Source of the DNA: Diplolepis rosae
Lineage: Eukaryota > Arthropoda > Insecta > Hymenoptera > Diplolepididae
Direction: 5' to 3'
Assembly (NCBI GenBank): GCA_030998225.1
Contig: JAPYXD010000713.1
Span: 744,001-808,000, forward strand
Length of the DNA stretch: 64,000 nt
Below are positions 43,476 through 57,497 of the stretch, one piece after another (position 1 is the stretch's first letter; each line of letters opens with the position of its first letter). The translations under genes and the position numbers were made by a program. The notes beneath the pieces were generated by a model. The model ran no database searches. It saw nothing but the letters and a program-made list of their open reading frames with translations, and was not told the DNA's origin.

Positions 43476-44340
43476 CCGGAAATCTAGTGACTTGTTATAA
43501 AAACATTACTATCTGTTTAATTAGGTTGGAGTTTGATCCAATTAATGATGATTTTTCGCTCATAACCTGAAATCTAGTGACTTTTCATAAAAACATTACT
43601 ATCTGTTTAATTAGGATGGAGTTTGATCCAATTAATGATGATTTTTCGCTCATAACCTGAAATCTAGTGACTTTTCATAAAAACATTATCATCTTTTTTA
43701 ATCATATCAAGTTTGATGCAATTAAGAATGGTTTTCCACACATAAACTAAAAACTACTAATTTCATATAAAAACATTACCATCTGTTTAATTAGGATCAA
43801 GTTTGATCCAATTAATGATGATTTTTCGCTTTTAACCTGAAATCCAGTGACTTTTCATAAAAACGTTATCATCTTTTTTAATCATATCAAGTTTGATCCA
43901 ATTATTGATGATTTTTCGCTCATAACCTTGAAACTTCTGTTTCTATATAAAACAATTACCATCTGTTTAATTAGGATCAAGTTTGATCCAATTAATGATG
44001 TTTTTTCGCTTATAACCTGAAATCTAGTGAATTTTCATAAAAACATTATCACCTTTTTTAATCATATCAAGTTTGGTCAATTGAGGATGGTTTTCCACAC
44101 ATAACCTAAAAACTACTAATTTCATATAAAAACATTACTATCTGTTTAATTAGGATGGAGTTTGATCCAATTAATGATGATTTTTCGCTCATAACCTGAA
44201 ATCTAGTGACTTTTCATAAAAACATTACTATCTGTTTAATTAGGATGGAGTTTGATCCAATTAATGATGATTTTTCGCTCATAACCTGAAATCTAGTGAC
44301 TTTTCATAAAAACATTACTATCTGTTTAATTAGGATGGAG

Positions 44341-44880
44341 TTTGATCCAATTAATGATGATTTTTCGCTCATAACCTGAAATCTAGTGACTTTTCATAAA
44401 AACATTATCATCTTTTTTAATCATATCAAGTTTGGTCCAATTAAGGATTGTTTTCCACACATAACCTAAAAACTACTAATTTCATATAAAAACATTACTA
44501 TTTGTTTAATTAGGATGGAGTTTGATCCAATTAATGATGATTTTTCGCTCATAACCTGAAATCTAGTGACTTTTCATAAAAACATTATCATCTTTTTTAA
44601 TCATATCAAGTTTGGTCCAATTAAGGATTGTTTTCCACACATAACCTAAAAACTACTAATTTCATATAAAAACATTACTATCTGTTTAATTAGGATGGAG
44701 TTTGATCCAATTAATGATGATTTTTCGCTCATAACCTGAAATCTAGTGACTTTTCATAAAAACATTATCATCTTTTTTAATCATATCAAGTTTGGTCCAA
44801 TTAAGGATTGTTTTCCACACATAACCTAAAAACTACTAATTTCATATAAAAACATTACTATCTGTTTAATTAGGATGGAG
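44341..44880. repeat. Three tandem 180-bp dimers (T+K), almost identical
   Basis: The 180-bp unit of one T and one K monomer is repeated at 44341, 44521 and 44701. I find one difference among the copies, t for c at 44502 (tatttg against tatctg). The same dimer run, including the rare tatttg copy, recurs near 52640-53000 and 53820-54180. It is a recently amplified dimer inside a larger block. Confidence 0.85.
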
Positions 44881-47800
44881 TTTGATCCAATTAATGATGA
44901 TTTTTCGCTCATAGCCTGAAATCTAGTGACTTTTTATAAAAACATTACTTTCTGTTTAATTAGGATTGAGTTTGATCCAATTAATGATGATTTTTCGCTC
45001 ATAACCTGAAATCTAGTGACTTTTCATAAAAACATTACTATCTGTTTAATTAGGATGGAGTTTGATCCAATTAATGATGATTTTTCGCTCATAACCTGAA
45101 ATCTAGTGACTTTTCATAAAAACATTATCATCTTTTTTAATCATATCAAGTTTGATGCAATTAAGAATGGTTTTCCACACATAAACTAAAAACTACTAAT
45201 TTCATATAAAAACATTACCATCTGTTTTAATTATATCAAGTTTGATCCAATTAATGATGATTTTTCGCTTTTAACCTGAAATCCAGTGACTTTTCATAAA
45301 AACGTTATCATCTTTTTTAATCATATCAAGTTTGATCCAATTATTGATGATTTTTCGCTCATAACCTTGAAACTTCTGTTTCTATATAAAACAATTACCA
45401 TCTGTTTTAATTAGTATCAAGTTTGATCCAATTAATGATGTTTTTTCGCTTATAACCTGAAATCTAGTGAATTTTCATAAAAACATTATCACCTTTTTTA
45501 ATCATATCAAGTTTGGTCAATTGAGGATGGTTTTCCACACATAACCTAAAAACTACTAATTTCATATAAAAACATTACTATCTGTTTAATTAGGATGGAG
45601 TTTGATCCAATTAATGATGATTTTTCGCTCATAACCGGAAATCTAGTGACTTTTTATAAAAACATTACTATCTGTTTAATTAGGTTGGAGTTTGATCCAA
45701 TTAATGATGATTTTTCGCTCATAACCTGAAATCTAGTGACTTTTCATAAAAACATTACTATCTGTTTAATTAGGATGGAGTTTGATCCAATTAATGATGA
45801 TTTTTCGCTCATAACCTGAAATCCAGTGACTTTTCATAAAAACGTTATCATCTTTTTTAATCATATCAAGTTTGATCCAATTATTGATGATTTTTCGCTC
45901 ATAACCTTGAAACTTCTGTTTCTATATAAAACAATTACCATCTGTTTTACTCATATCAAGTTTGGTCCAATTAATGATGATTTTTCGCTCATAACCTGAA
46001 ATCTAGTGACTTTTCATAAAAACATTATCATATTTTTTAATCATATCAAGTTTGGTCCAATTAATGATGATTTTCGCTCGTAACCTCAAATCTAGTGACT
46101 TTTCATAAAAACATCATCAACTGTTTTAATTATATCAAATTTGGTCCAATTAATGATAGTTTTCCACACATAACCTAAAAACTACTAATTTCATATAAAA
46201 ACATTACCATCTGTTTAATTAGGATCAAATTTGATCCAATTAATGATGATTTTTCGCTCATAACCTGAAATCTAGTGACTTTTCATTAAAAAAAACATTT
46301 GCATTTTTTTAATCATATTAAGTTTGATCCAATTAATGATGATTTTTCGCTCTTAACCTAAAATCTAGTGACTTTTCATAAAAACATTGTCATCTTTTTC
46401 AACCATATCACGTTTGATCCAATTAATCATGATTTTCCGCACATAACCTTGAAACTTCTGTTTTTATATAAAACCATTACCATCTGTTTTAATCATATCA
46501 AGTTTGGTCCAATTAATGATGATTTTTCGCTCATAACCTCAAATCTAGTGACTTTCCATAAAAAAAAATTATCATCTATTTCAATCAGATCTAGTTTGAT
46601 CCAATTAATGATGATTTTTTGCCCATAACCTGAAATCTAGTGACTTTTCATAATAAAAAAAAACATTATCTTCTTTTTAAATCATATTAAGTTTGATCCA
46701 ATTAATGATGATTTTTCGCTCATAACTTCAAATCTAGTGACTTTTCATAAAAAAATTATCATCTATTTCAATCAGATCAAGTTTGATCCAATTAATGATG
46801 TTTTTTCGCTCATAACCTGAAATCTAGTGACTTTTCATTAAAAAAAAAATATTAGCATCTTTTTTAATCATATTAAGTTTGATCCAATTAATGATGATTT
46901 TTCGCTCATAACCTGAAATCTAGTGACTTTTCATAAAAAAAACATTATCATCTTTTTTAATCATATCAAGTTTGATCCAATTAATGATGATTTTCCGGAC
47001 ATAACCTTGAAGCTTCTGATTCTATATGAAGCCATTACCATCTGTTTTAATCATATCAAGTTCGATCCAATTAATGGTGATTTTCCGCACATAACCTTGA
47101 AACATCTGATTCTATATAAAACCATTACCATCTTTTCTAATCATATCAAGTTTGGTCCAATTAATGATGATTTTTCGCTCATAACCTGAAATCTAGTGAC
47201 TTTTTATAAAAACATTACTTTCTGTTTAATTAGGATTGAGTTTGATCCAATTAATGATGATTTTTCGCTCATAACCTGAAATCTAGTGACTTTTCATAAA
47301 AACGTTATCATCTTTTTTAATCATATCAAGTTTGGTCCAATTAATGATGATTTTTCGCTCATAACCTTAAATCTAGTGACTTTTCATTAAAACATCATCA
47401 CCTTTTTTAATCATATCAAGTTTGATCCAATTAATGATGATTTTTCGCACATAACCTTGAAACTTCTGTTTCTATATAAAACCATTACCATCTGTTTTAA
47501 TCATATTAAGTTTGGTCCAATTAAGGATGGTTTTCCACGCATAACCTAAAAACTACTAATTTCATATAAAAACATTACCATCTGTTTAATTAGTATCAAG
47601 TTTGATCCAATTAATGATGATTTTTCGCTTATAACCTGAAATCCAGTGACTTTTCATAAAAACGTTATCATCTTTTTTAATCATATCAAGTTTGGTCCAA
47701 TTAATGATGATTTTTCGCTTTTAACCTGAAATCCAGTGACTTTTCATAAAAACGTTATCATCTTTTTTAATCATATCAAGTTTGGTCCAATTAATGATGA

Positions 47801-50800
47801 TTTTTCGCTCATAACCTTAAATCTAGTGACTTTTCATTAAAACATCATCACCTTTTTTAATCATATCAAGTTTGATCCAATTAATGATGATTTTTCGCAC
47901 ATAACCTTGAAACTTCTGTTTCTATATAAAACCATTACCATCTGTTTTAATCATATTAAGTTTGGTCCAATTAAGGATGGTTTTCCACGCATAACCTAAA
48001 AACTACTAATTTCATATAAAAACATTACCATCTGTTTAATTAGTATCAAGTTTGATCCAATTAATGATGATTTTTCGCTTATAACCTGAAATCCAGTGAC
48101 TTTTCATAAAAACGTTATCATCTTTTTTAATCATATCAAGTTTGGTCCAATTAATGATGATTTTTCTCTCATAACCTTAAATCTAGTGACTTTTCATTAA
48201 AACATCATCACCTTTTTTAATCATATCAAGTTTGGTCCAATTAAGGATGGTTTTCCACGCATAACCTAAAAACTACTAATTTCATATAAAAACATTACTA
48301 TCTGTTTAATTAGGATGGAGTTTGATCCAATTAATGATGATTTTTCGCTCATAACCTGAAATCTAGTGACTTTTTATAAAAACATTACTTTCTGTTTAAT
48401 TAGGATTGAGTTTGATCCAATTAATGATGATTTTTCGCTCATAACCTGAAATCTAGTGACTTTTCATAAAAACATTACTATCTGTTTAATTAGGATGGAG
48501 TTTGATCCAATTAATGATGATTTTTCGCTCATAACCTGAAATCTAGTGACTTTTCATAAAAACATTATCATCTTTTTTAATCATATCAAGTTTGATGCAA
48601 TTAAGAATGGTTTTCCACACATAAACTAAAAACTACTAATTTCATATAAAAACATTACCATCTGTTTAATTAGGATCAAGTTTGATCCAATTAATGATGA
48701 TTTTTCGCTTATAACCTGAAATCCAGTGACTTTTCATAAAAACGTTATCATCTTTTTTAATCATATCAAGTTTGATCCAATTATTGATGATTTTTCGCTC
48801 ATAACCTTGAAACTTCTGTTTCTATATAAAACCATTACCATCTGTTTTAATTAGGATCAAGTTTGATCCAATTAATGATGTTTTTTCGCTTATAACCTGA
48901 AATCTAGTGAATTTTCATAAAAACATTATCACCTTTTTTAATCATATCAAGTTTGGTCAATTGAGGATGGTTTTCCACACATAACCTAAAAACTACTAAT
49001 TTCATATAAAAACATTACTATCTGTTTAATTAGGATGGAGTTTGATCCAATTAATGATGATTTTTCGCTCATAACCGGAAATCTAGTGACTTTTTATAAA
49101 AACATTACTATCTGTTTAATTAGGTTGGAGTTTGATCCAATTAATGATGATTTTTCGCTCATAACCTGAAATCTAGTGACTTTTCATAAAATCATTACTA
49201 TCTGTTTAATTAGGATGGAGTTTGATCCAATTAATGATGATTTTTCGCTTATAACCTGAAATCCAGTGACTTTTCATAAAAACGTTATCATCTTTTTTAA
49301 TCATATCAAGTTTGATCCAATTATTGATGATTTTTCGCTCATAACCTTGAAACTTCTGTTTCTATATAAAACAATTACCATCTGTTTTACTCATATCAAG
49401 TTTGGTCCAATTAATGATGATTTTTCGCTCATAACCTGAAATCTAGTGACTTTTCATAAAAACATTATCATATTTTTTAATCATATCAAGTTTGGTCCAA
49501 TTAATGATGATTTTCGCTCGTAACCTCAAGTCTAGTGACTTTTCATAAAAACATCATCAACTGTTTTAATTATATCAAATTTGGTCCAATTAATGATAGT
49601 TTTCCACACATAACCTAAAAACTACTAATTTCATATAAAAACATTACCATCTGTTTAATTAGGATCAAATTTGATCCAATTAATGATGATTTTTCGCTCA
49701 TAACCTGAAATCTAGTGACTTTTCATTAAAAAAAACATTTGCATTTTTTTAATCATATTAAGTTTGATCCAATTAATGATGATTTTTCGCTCTTAACCTA
49801 AAATCTAGTGACTTTTCATAAAAACATTGTCATCTTTTTCAACCATATCACGTTTGATCCAATTAATCATGATTTTCCGCACATAACCTTGAAACTTCTG
49901 TTTTTATATAAAACCATTACCATCTGTTTTAATCATATCAAGTTTGGTCCAATTAATGATGATTTTTCGCTCATAACCTCAAATCTAGTGACTTTCCATA
50001 AAAAAAAATTATCATCTATTTCAATCAGATCTAGTTTGATCCAATTAATGATGATTTTTTGCCCATAACCTGAAATCTAGTGACTTTTCATAATAAAAAA
50101 AAACATTATCTTCTTTTTAAATCATATTAAGTTTGATCCAATTAATGATGATTTTTCGCTCATAACTTCAAATCTAGTGACTTTTCATAAAAAAATTATC
50201 ATCTATTTCAATCAGATCAAGTTTGATCCAATTAATGATGTTTTTTCGCTCATAACCTGAAATCTAGTGACTTTTCATTTTAAAAAAAATATTAGCATCT
50301 TTTTTAATCATATTAAGTTTGATCCAATTAATGATGATTTTTCGCTCATAACCTGAAATCTAGTGACTTTTCATAAAAAAATTATCATCTATTTTAATCA
50401 TATCAATTTTGATCCAATTAATGATGATTTTCCGGACATAACCTTGAAGCTTCTGATTCTATATTAAGCCATTACCATCTGTTTTAATCATATCAAGTTC
50501 GATCCAATTAATGGTGATTTTCCGCACATAACCTTGAAACTTCTGATTCTATATAAAACCATTATCATCTTTTTTAATCATATCAAGTTTGGTCCAATTA
50601 ATGATGATTTTTCGCTCATAACCTGAAATCTAGTGACTTTTTATAAAAACATTACTATCTGTTTAATTAGGTTGGAGTTTGATCCAATTAATGATGATTT
50701 TTCGCTCATAACCTGAAATCTAGTGACTTTTCATAAAAACGTTATCATCTTTTTTAATCATATCAAGTTTGGTCCAATTAATGATGATTTTTCGCTCATA

Positions 50801-53800
50801 ACCTTAAATCTAGTGACTTTTCATTAAAACATCATCACCTTTTTTAATCATATCAAGTTTGATCCAATTAATGATGATTTTTCGCACATAACCTTGAAAC
50901 TTCTGTTTCTATATAAAACCATTACCATCTGTTTTAATCATATTAAGTTTGGTCCAATTAAGGATGGTTTTCCAACGCATAACCTAAAAACTACTAATTT
51001 CATATAAAAACATTACCATCTGTTTAATTAGGATCAAGTTTGATCCAATTAATGATGATTTTTCGCTTATAACCTGAAATCCAGTGACTTTTCATAAAAA
51101 CGTTATCATCTTTTTTAATCATATCAAGTTTGGTCCAATTAATGATGATTTTTCGCTTTTAACCTGAAATCCAGTGACTTTTCATAAAAACGTTATCATC
51201 TTTTTTAATCATATCAAGTTTGGTCCAATTAATGATGATTTTTCGCTCATAACCTTAAATCTAGTGACTTTTCATTAAAACATCATCACCTTTTTTAATC
51301 ATATCAAGTTTGATCCAATTAATGATGATTTTTCGCACATAACCTTGAAACTTCTGTTTCTATATAAAACCATTACCATCTGTTTTAATCATATTAAGTT
51401 TGGTCCAATTAAGGATGGTTTTCCACGCATAACCTAAAAACTACTAATTTCATATAAAAACATTACCATCTGTTTAATTAGTATCAAGTTTGATCCAATT
51501 AATGATGATTTTTCGCTTATAACCTGAAATCCAGTGACTTTTCATAAAAACGTTATCATCTTTTTTAATCATATCAAGTTTGGTCCAATTAATGATGATT
51601 TTTCTCTCATAACCTTAAATCTAGTGACTTTTCATTAAAACATCATCACCTTTTTTAATCATATCAAGTTTGGTCCAATTAAGGATGGTTTTCCACGCAT
51701 AACCTAAAAACTACTAATTTCATATAAAAACATTACCATCTGTTTAATTAGGATGGAGTTTGATCCAATTAATGATGATTTTTCGCTCATAACCGGAAAT
51801 CTAGTGACTTGTTATAAAAACATTACTATCTGTTTAATTAGGATTGAGTTTGATCCAATTAATGATGATTTTTCGCTCATAACCTGAAATCTAGTGACTT
51901 TTCATAAAAACATTACTATCTGTTTAATTAGGATGGAGTTTGATCCAATTAATGATGATTTTTCGCTCATAACCTGAAATCTAGTGACTTTTCATAAAAA
52001 CATTATCATCTTTTTTAATCATATCAAGTTTGATGCAATTAAGAATGGTTTTCCACACATAAACTAAAAACTACTAATTTCATATAAAAACATTACCATC
52101 TGTTTAATTAGGATCAAGTTTGATCCAATTAATGATGATTTTTCGCTTATAACCTGAAATCCAGTGACTTTTCATAAAAACGTTATCATCTTTTTTAATC
52201 ATATCAAGTTTGATCCAATTATTGATGATTTTTCGCTCATAACCTTGAAACTTCTGTTTCTATATAAAAACATTACCATCTGTTTAATTAGGATCAAGTT
52301 TGATCCAATTAATGATGTTTTTTCGCTTATAACCTGAAATCTAGTGAATTTTCATAAAAACATTATCACCTTTTTTAATCATATCAAGTTTGGTCAATTG
52401 AGGATGGTTTTCCACACATAACCTAAAAACTACTAATTTCATATAAAAACATTACTATCTGTTTAATTAGGATGGAGTTTGATCCAATTAATGATGATTT
52501 TTCGCTCATAACCTGAAATCTAGTGACTTTTCATAAAAACATTACTATCTGTTTAATTAGGATGGAGTTTGATCCAATTAATGATGATTTTTCGCTCATA
52601 ACCTGAAATCTAGTGACTTTTCATAAAAACATTACTATCTGTTTAATTAGGATGGAGTTTGATCCAATTAATGATGATTTTTCGCTCATAACCTGAAATC
52701 TAGTGACTTTTCATAAAAACATTATCATCTTTTTTAATCATATCAAGTTTGGTCCAATTAAGGATTGTTTTCCACACATAACCTAAAAACTACTAATTTC
52801 ATATAAAAACATTACTATTTGTTTAATTAGGATGGAGTTTGATCCAATTAATGATGATTTTTCGCTCATAACCTGAAATCTAGTGACTTTTCATAAAAAC
52901 ATTATCATCTTTTTTAATCATATCAAGTTTGGTCCAATTAAGGATTGTTTTCCACACATAACCTAAAAACTACTAATTTCATATAAAAACATTACTATCT
53001 GTTTAATTAGGATGGAGTTTGATCCAATTAATGATGATTTTTCGCTCATAACCTGAAATCTAGTGACTTTTTATAAAAACATTACTTTCTGTTTAATTAG
53101 GATTGAGTTTGATCCAATTAATGATGATTTTTCGCTCATAACCTGAAATCTAGTGACTTTTCATAAAAAAATTATCACCTTTTTAATCATATCAAGTTTG
53201 ATGCAATTAAGAGTGGTTTTCCATACATAAACTAAAAACTACTAATTTCATATAAAAACATTACCATCTGTTTAATTAGGATCAAGTTTGATCCAATTAA
53301 TGATGATTTTTCGCTTATAACCTGAAATCCAGTAACTTTTCATATAAACGTTATCATCTTTTTTAATCATATCAAGTTTGATCCAATTATTGATGATTTT
53401 TCGCTCATAACCTTGAAACTTCTGTTTCTATATAAAACAATTACCATCTGTTTTAATTAGTATCAAGTTTGATCCAATTAATGATGATTTTTCGCTTATA
53501 ACCTGAAATCTAGTGAATTTTCATAAAAACATTATCACCTTGTTTAATCATATCAAGTTTGGTCAATTAAGGATTGTTTTCCACACATAACCTAAAAACT
53601 ACTAATTTCATATAAAAACATTACTATCTGTTTAATTAGGATGGAGTTTGATCCAATTAATGATGATTTTTCGCTCATAACCTGAAATCTAGTGACTTTT
53701 CATAAAAACATTACTATCTGTTTAATTAGGATGGAGTTTGATCCAATTAATGATGATTTTTCGCTCATAACCTGAAATCTAGTGACTTTTCATAAAAACA

Positions 53801-56095
53801 TTACTATCTGTTTAATTAGGATGGAGTTTGATCCAATTAATGATGATTTTTCGCTCATAACGTGAAATCTAGTGACTTTTCATAAAAACATTATCATCTT
53901 TTTTAATCATATCAAGTTTGGTCCAATTAAGGATTGTTTTCCACACATAACCTAAAAACTACTAATTTCATATAAAAACATTACTATTTGTTTAATTAGG
54001 ATGGAGTTTGATCCAATTAATGATGATTTTTCGCTCATAACCTGAAATCTAGTGACTTTTCATAAAAACATTATCATCTTTTTTAATCATATCAAGTTTG
54101 GTCCAATTAAGGATTGTTTTCCACACATAACCTAAAAACTACTAATTTCATATAAAAACATTACTATCTGTTTAATTAGGATGGAGTTTGATCCAATTAA
54201 TGATGATTTTTCGCTCATAACCTGAAATCTAGTGACTTTTTATAAAAACATTACTTTCTGTTTAATTAGGATTGAGTTTGATCCAATTAATGATGATTTT
54301 TCGCTCATAACCTGAAATCTAGTGACTTTTCATAAAAACATTATCATCTTTTTTAATCATATCAAGTTTGATGCAATTAAGAGTGGTTTTCCACACATAA
54401 ACTAAAAACTACTAATTTCATATAAAAACATTACCATCTGTTTAATTAGGATCAAGTTTGATCCAATTAATGATGATTTTTCGCTTATAACCTGAAATCC
54501 AGTAACTTTTCATAAAAACGTTATCATCTTTTTTAATCATATCAAGTTTGATCCAATTATTGATGATTTTTCGCTCATAACCTTGAAACTTCTGTTTCTA
54601 TATAAAACAATTACCATCTGTTTTACTCATATCAAGTTTGGTCCAATTAATGATGATTTTTCGCTCATAACCTTAAATCTAGTGACTTTTCATAAAAACA
54701 TTATCATCTATTTTAATCATATCAATTTTGATCCAATTAATGATGATTTTCCGCACATAACCTCGAAACTTCTGATTCTATTTCAAACCATTACCATCTG
54801 TTTTAGTCATATCAAGTTTGGTCCAATTAATGAAAGTTTTCCACACATAACCTAAAAACTACTAATTTCATATAAAAACATTACCATCTGTTTAATTAGG
54901 ATCAAGTTTGATCCAATTAATGATGATTTTTCGCTTATAACCTGATATCCAGTGAATTTTCATAAAAACATTATCACCTTTTTTAATCATATCAAGTTTG
55001 GTCAATTGAGGATGGTTTTCCACACATAACCTAAAAACTACTAATTTCATATAAAAACATTACTATCTGTTTAATTAGGATGGAGTTTGATTCAATTAAT
55101 GATGATTTTTCGCCTTTAACCTGAAATCTAGTGACTTTTCATAAAAACATTATCATATTTTTTAATCATATCAAGTTTGGTCCAATTAATGATGATTTTC
55201 GCTCGTAACCTCAAATCTAGTGACTTTTCTTAAAAACATCATCAACTGTTTTAATTATATCAAATTTGGTCCAATTAATGATAGTTTTCCACACATAACC
55301 TAAAAACTACTAATTTCATATAAAAACATTACCATCTGTTTAATTAGGATCAAGTTTGATCCAATTAATGATGATTTTTCGCTTATAACCTGAAATCCAG
55401 TGACTTTTCATAAAAACGTTATCATCTTTTTTAATCATATCAAGTTTGATCCAATTATTGATGATTTTTCGCTCATAACCTTGAAACTTCTGTTTCTATA
55501 TAAAACAATTACCATCTGTTTTACTCATATCAAGTTTGGTCCAATTAATGATGATTTTTCGCTCATAACCTTAAATCTAGTGACTTTTCATAAAAACATT
55601 ATCATCTATTTTAATCATATCAATTTTGGTCCAATTAATGATGATTTTTTGCCCATAACCTGAAATCTAGTGACTTTTCATAATAAAAAAAAACATTATC
55701 TTCTTTTTAAATCATATTAAGTTTGATCCAATTAATGATGATTTTTCGCTCATAACTTCAAATCTAGTGACTTTTCATAAAAAAATTATCATCTATTTCA
55801 ATCAGATCAAGTTTGATCCAATTAATGATGTTTTTTCGCTCATAACCTGAAATCTAGTGACTTTTCATTAAAAAAAAAATATTAGCATCTTTTTTAATCA
55901 TATTAAGTTTGATCCAATTAATGATGATTTTTCGCTCATAACCTGAAATCTAGTGACTTTTCATAAAAAAAACATTATCATCTTTTTTAATCTTATCAAG
56001 TTTGGTCCAATTAATGATGGTTTTCCACACATAACCTAAAAACTACTAATTTCATATAAAAACATTACCATCTGTTTAATTAGGATCAAGTTTGG

Positions 56096-56330
56096 GATTT
56101 TGACCCGTCGAGATTTTGGCATACATCCTTAAAAATCAGGAGTGCATTTTTCAAAAATTCTTTTCTAACCCGTTTCATGGCCGTGTGTTAGTATTTGGTT
56201 GTAAAAATTATAAAAGTCATGAACTTTTTAAAAATGCGGGGAAGTGAGACGTGTCGTTCTCGCGTGCAAGAGCGACGAGGAAGAAAGAAAGGGCAGCGCG
56301 CGCCACCACCTTTCCCTATTCGCTTCTCAC
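56096..56330. other. Unassigned sequence between satellite edge and inverted-repeat elements
   Basis: About 235 bp that are neither satellite nor part of the following inverted repeats. Its right half is more GC-rich than the satellite (gtgagacgtgtcgttctcgc, gcagcgcgcgccaccacc). No reading frame, RNA gene or terminal repeat is recognised. It could be host sequence or a fragment of another element. Confidence 0.6.
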
Positions 56331-56409
56331 GGTAGGTATACATTGTACCATAGTTTTAGTTGCCCAAAGTTTCAATTGCCCATAAAATCACCAGACGTCA
56401 CTATATTTG

Positions 56410-56585
56410 AAAAGCAGTGTTAAACGAAGATTATGAAAGGAATGTGTTGGCAAAAACTGCGAGGATTGCAAGATGCATGATTCCTGTACATTTCCCTGAA
56501 TTGCTCTCTACCGCCTATATTCGATATATACTTGCAATTTTTGTCAACGCATTCCTTTCATAATCTTCGTCAAACACTGCTTTTC
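56410..56585. mobile_element. Hairpin MITE inserted in the palindrome's left arm
   Basis: The left side gaaaagcagtgttaaacgaa... (56410-56472) is the reverse complement of the right side (56531-56585, ending cgtcaaacactgcttttc), apart from a gap of about 9 bases and a few changes. The palindrome's right arm lacks this segment (its complement reads ttgaaaacagctgtatgcat), which gives an empty-site comparison. The size of 176 bp with arms of about 55-63 bp fits a miniature inverted-repeat element. Confidence 0.75.
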
Positions 56586-57266
56586 AAACAGCCGTATGCA
56601 TCAGCCCGTATTTCACGATTCTTACTTGACCCCCTTAGTGTCCTAAGTCGAATTCCTAAGTTAGTTTGCCGAACCGTCACACGCGGCGCTAACTGTATCA
56701 TCACTCCCTGAAAATGCACAGTAACATACGAAGAATTTAATAGAAAAATTTTTAAAATATATTATTCAATGCCATAAACAAATAAAAGAGATCAGACTTT
56801 AAATAATAATATTATTTGAATATTTTAAATTAAATTTTCCCCTTTCTATTCAGATTTATCTCGTACAAAAACTATTTTGAAACATTCAGCTGATATTATA
56901 ATTTAAATATTAATATCTCTTTTATTCCTTTTTGGCATTGAATAATAACTTTTTTTAAATTTTTATATTTAATTGTCTACATATCATTGCATTTATATTA
57001 TTTTTTTAAGGTAAAATTAAGTTGAAAAATAGAAAAAAATGAACAATTCTGAACAAGGAACGAAGTTGATGAGAGTTGTAATTAGTTGGAAATCATTATG
57101 AATAATTGAAGAAAATAGAATATAAAATAAGGTGAATATAATCTTTTTATTAAATAGTTAACTAGCATTAATAAAAACAGTATAATAAGAACAATTAAAT
57201 TTTTTTTCATTTTCAAATCCAAAAGTAGTCTATCTACATACGTTTTCATCCTCTCTAACATTCTCG

Positions 57267-57497
57267 AAATTTTGGAAACAACATTTTATGTACTTTGGAC
57301 ACAAATAAGTAGAATCTGGATCAAATTATTCATATAAACTTGCTACTCTACTCAAGTATTGCATTAATTAAAACCATTTTTAATAACACCTAAAGCAATG
57401 AACTTTTCAAAATTTTTGTTCATCTATCACAAAGACAGATTTACGGAAAATATCCGATGTATATGAAAGAAACTGTAATCATTTTTACCTGGATGCT
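57267..57497. other. 231-bp segment present in only one palindrome arm
   Basis: The inverted match of the two arms stops at taacattc (57259-57266) and resumes at gtaaaagtttaaatttaggg (57498). In the right arm the corresponding positions are almost adjacent (57714/57721). The segment is therefore either inserted in the left arm or lost from the right. It is AT-rich, with no frame and no terminal repeats that I can see. Confidence 0.6.

Larger units (their letters stand above)
29086..56095. repeat. 90-bp AT-rich satellite array, right segment
   Basis: Continuation of the same 90-bp array, about 300 monomers of the T, L and K families. Homogenisation is high: long stretches differ from their counterparts 3.4-4.9 kb away by only a few bases. 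The array ends abruptly inside a monomer at taggatcaagtttgg (56081-56095), where unrelated sequence (gattttgacccgtcg) begins. No gene is seen in it. The open frames inside L-monomer runs have GTG or TTG but no ATG starts and all end at a T or K monomer boundary. Confidence 0.97.
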
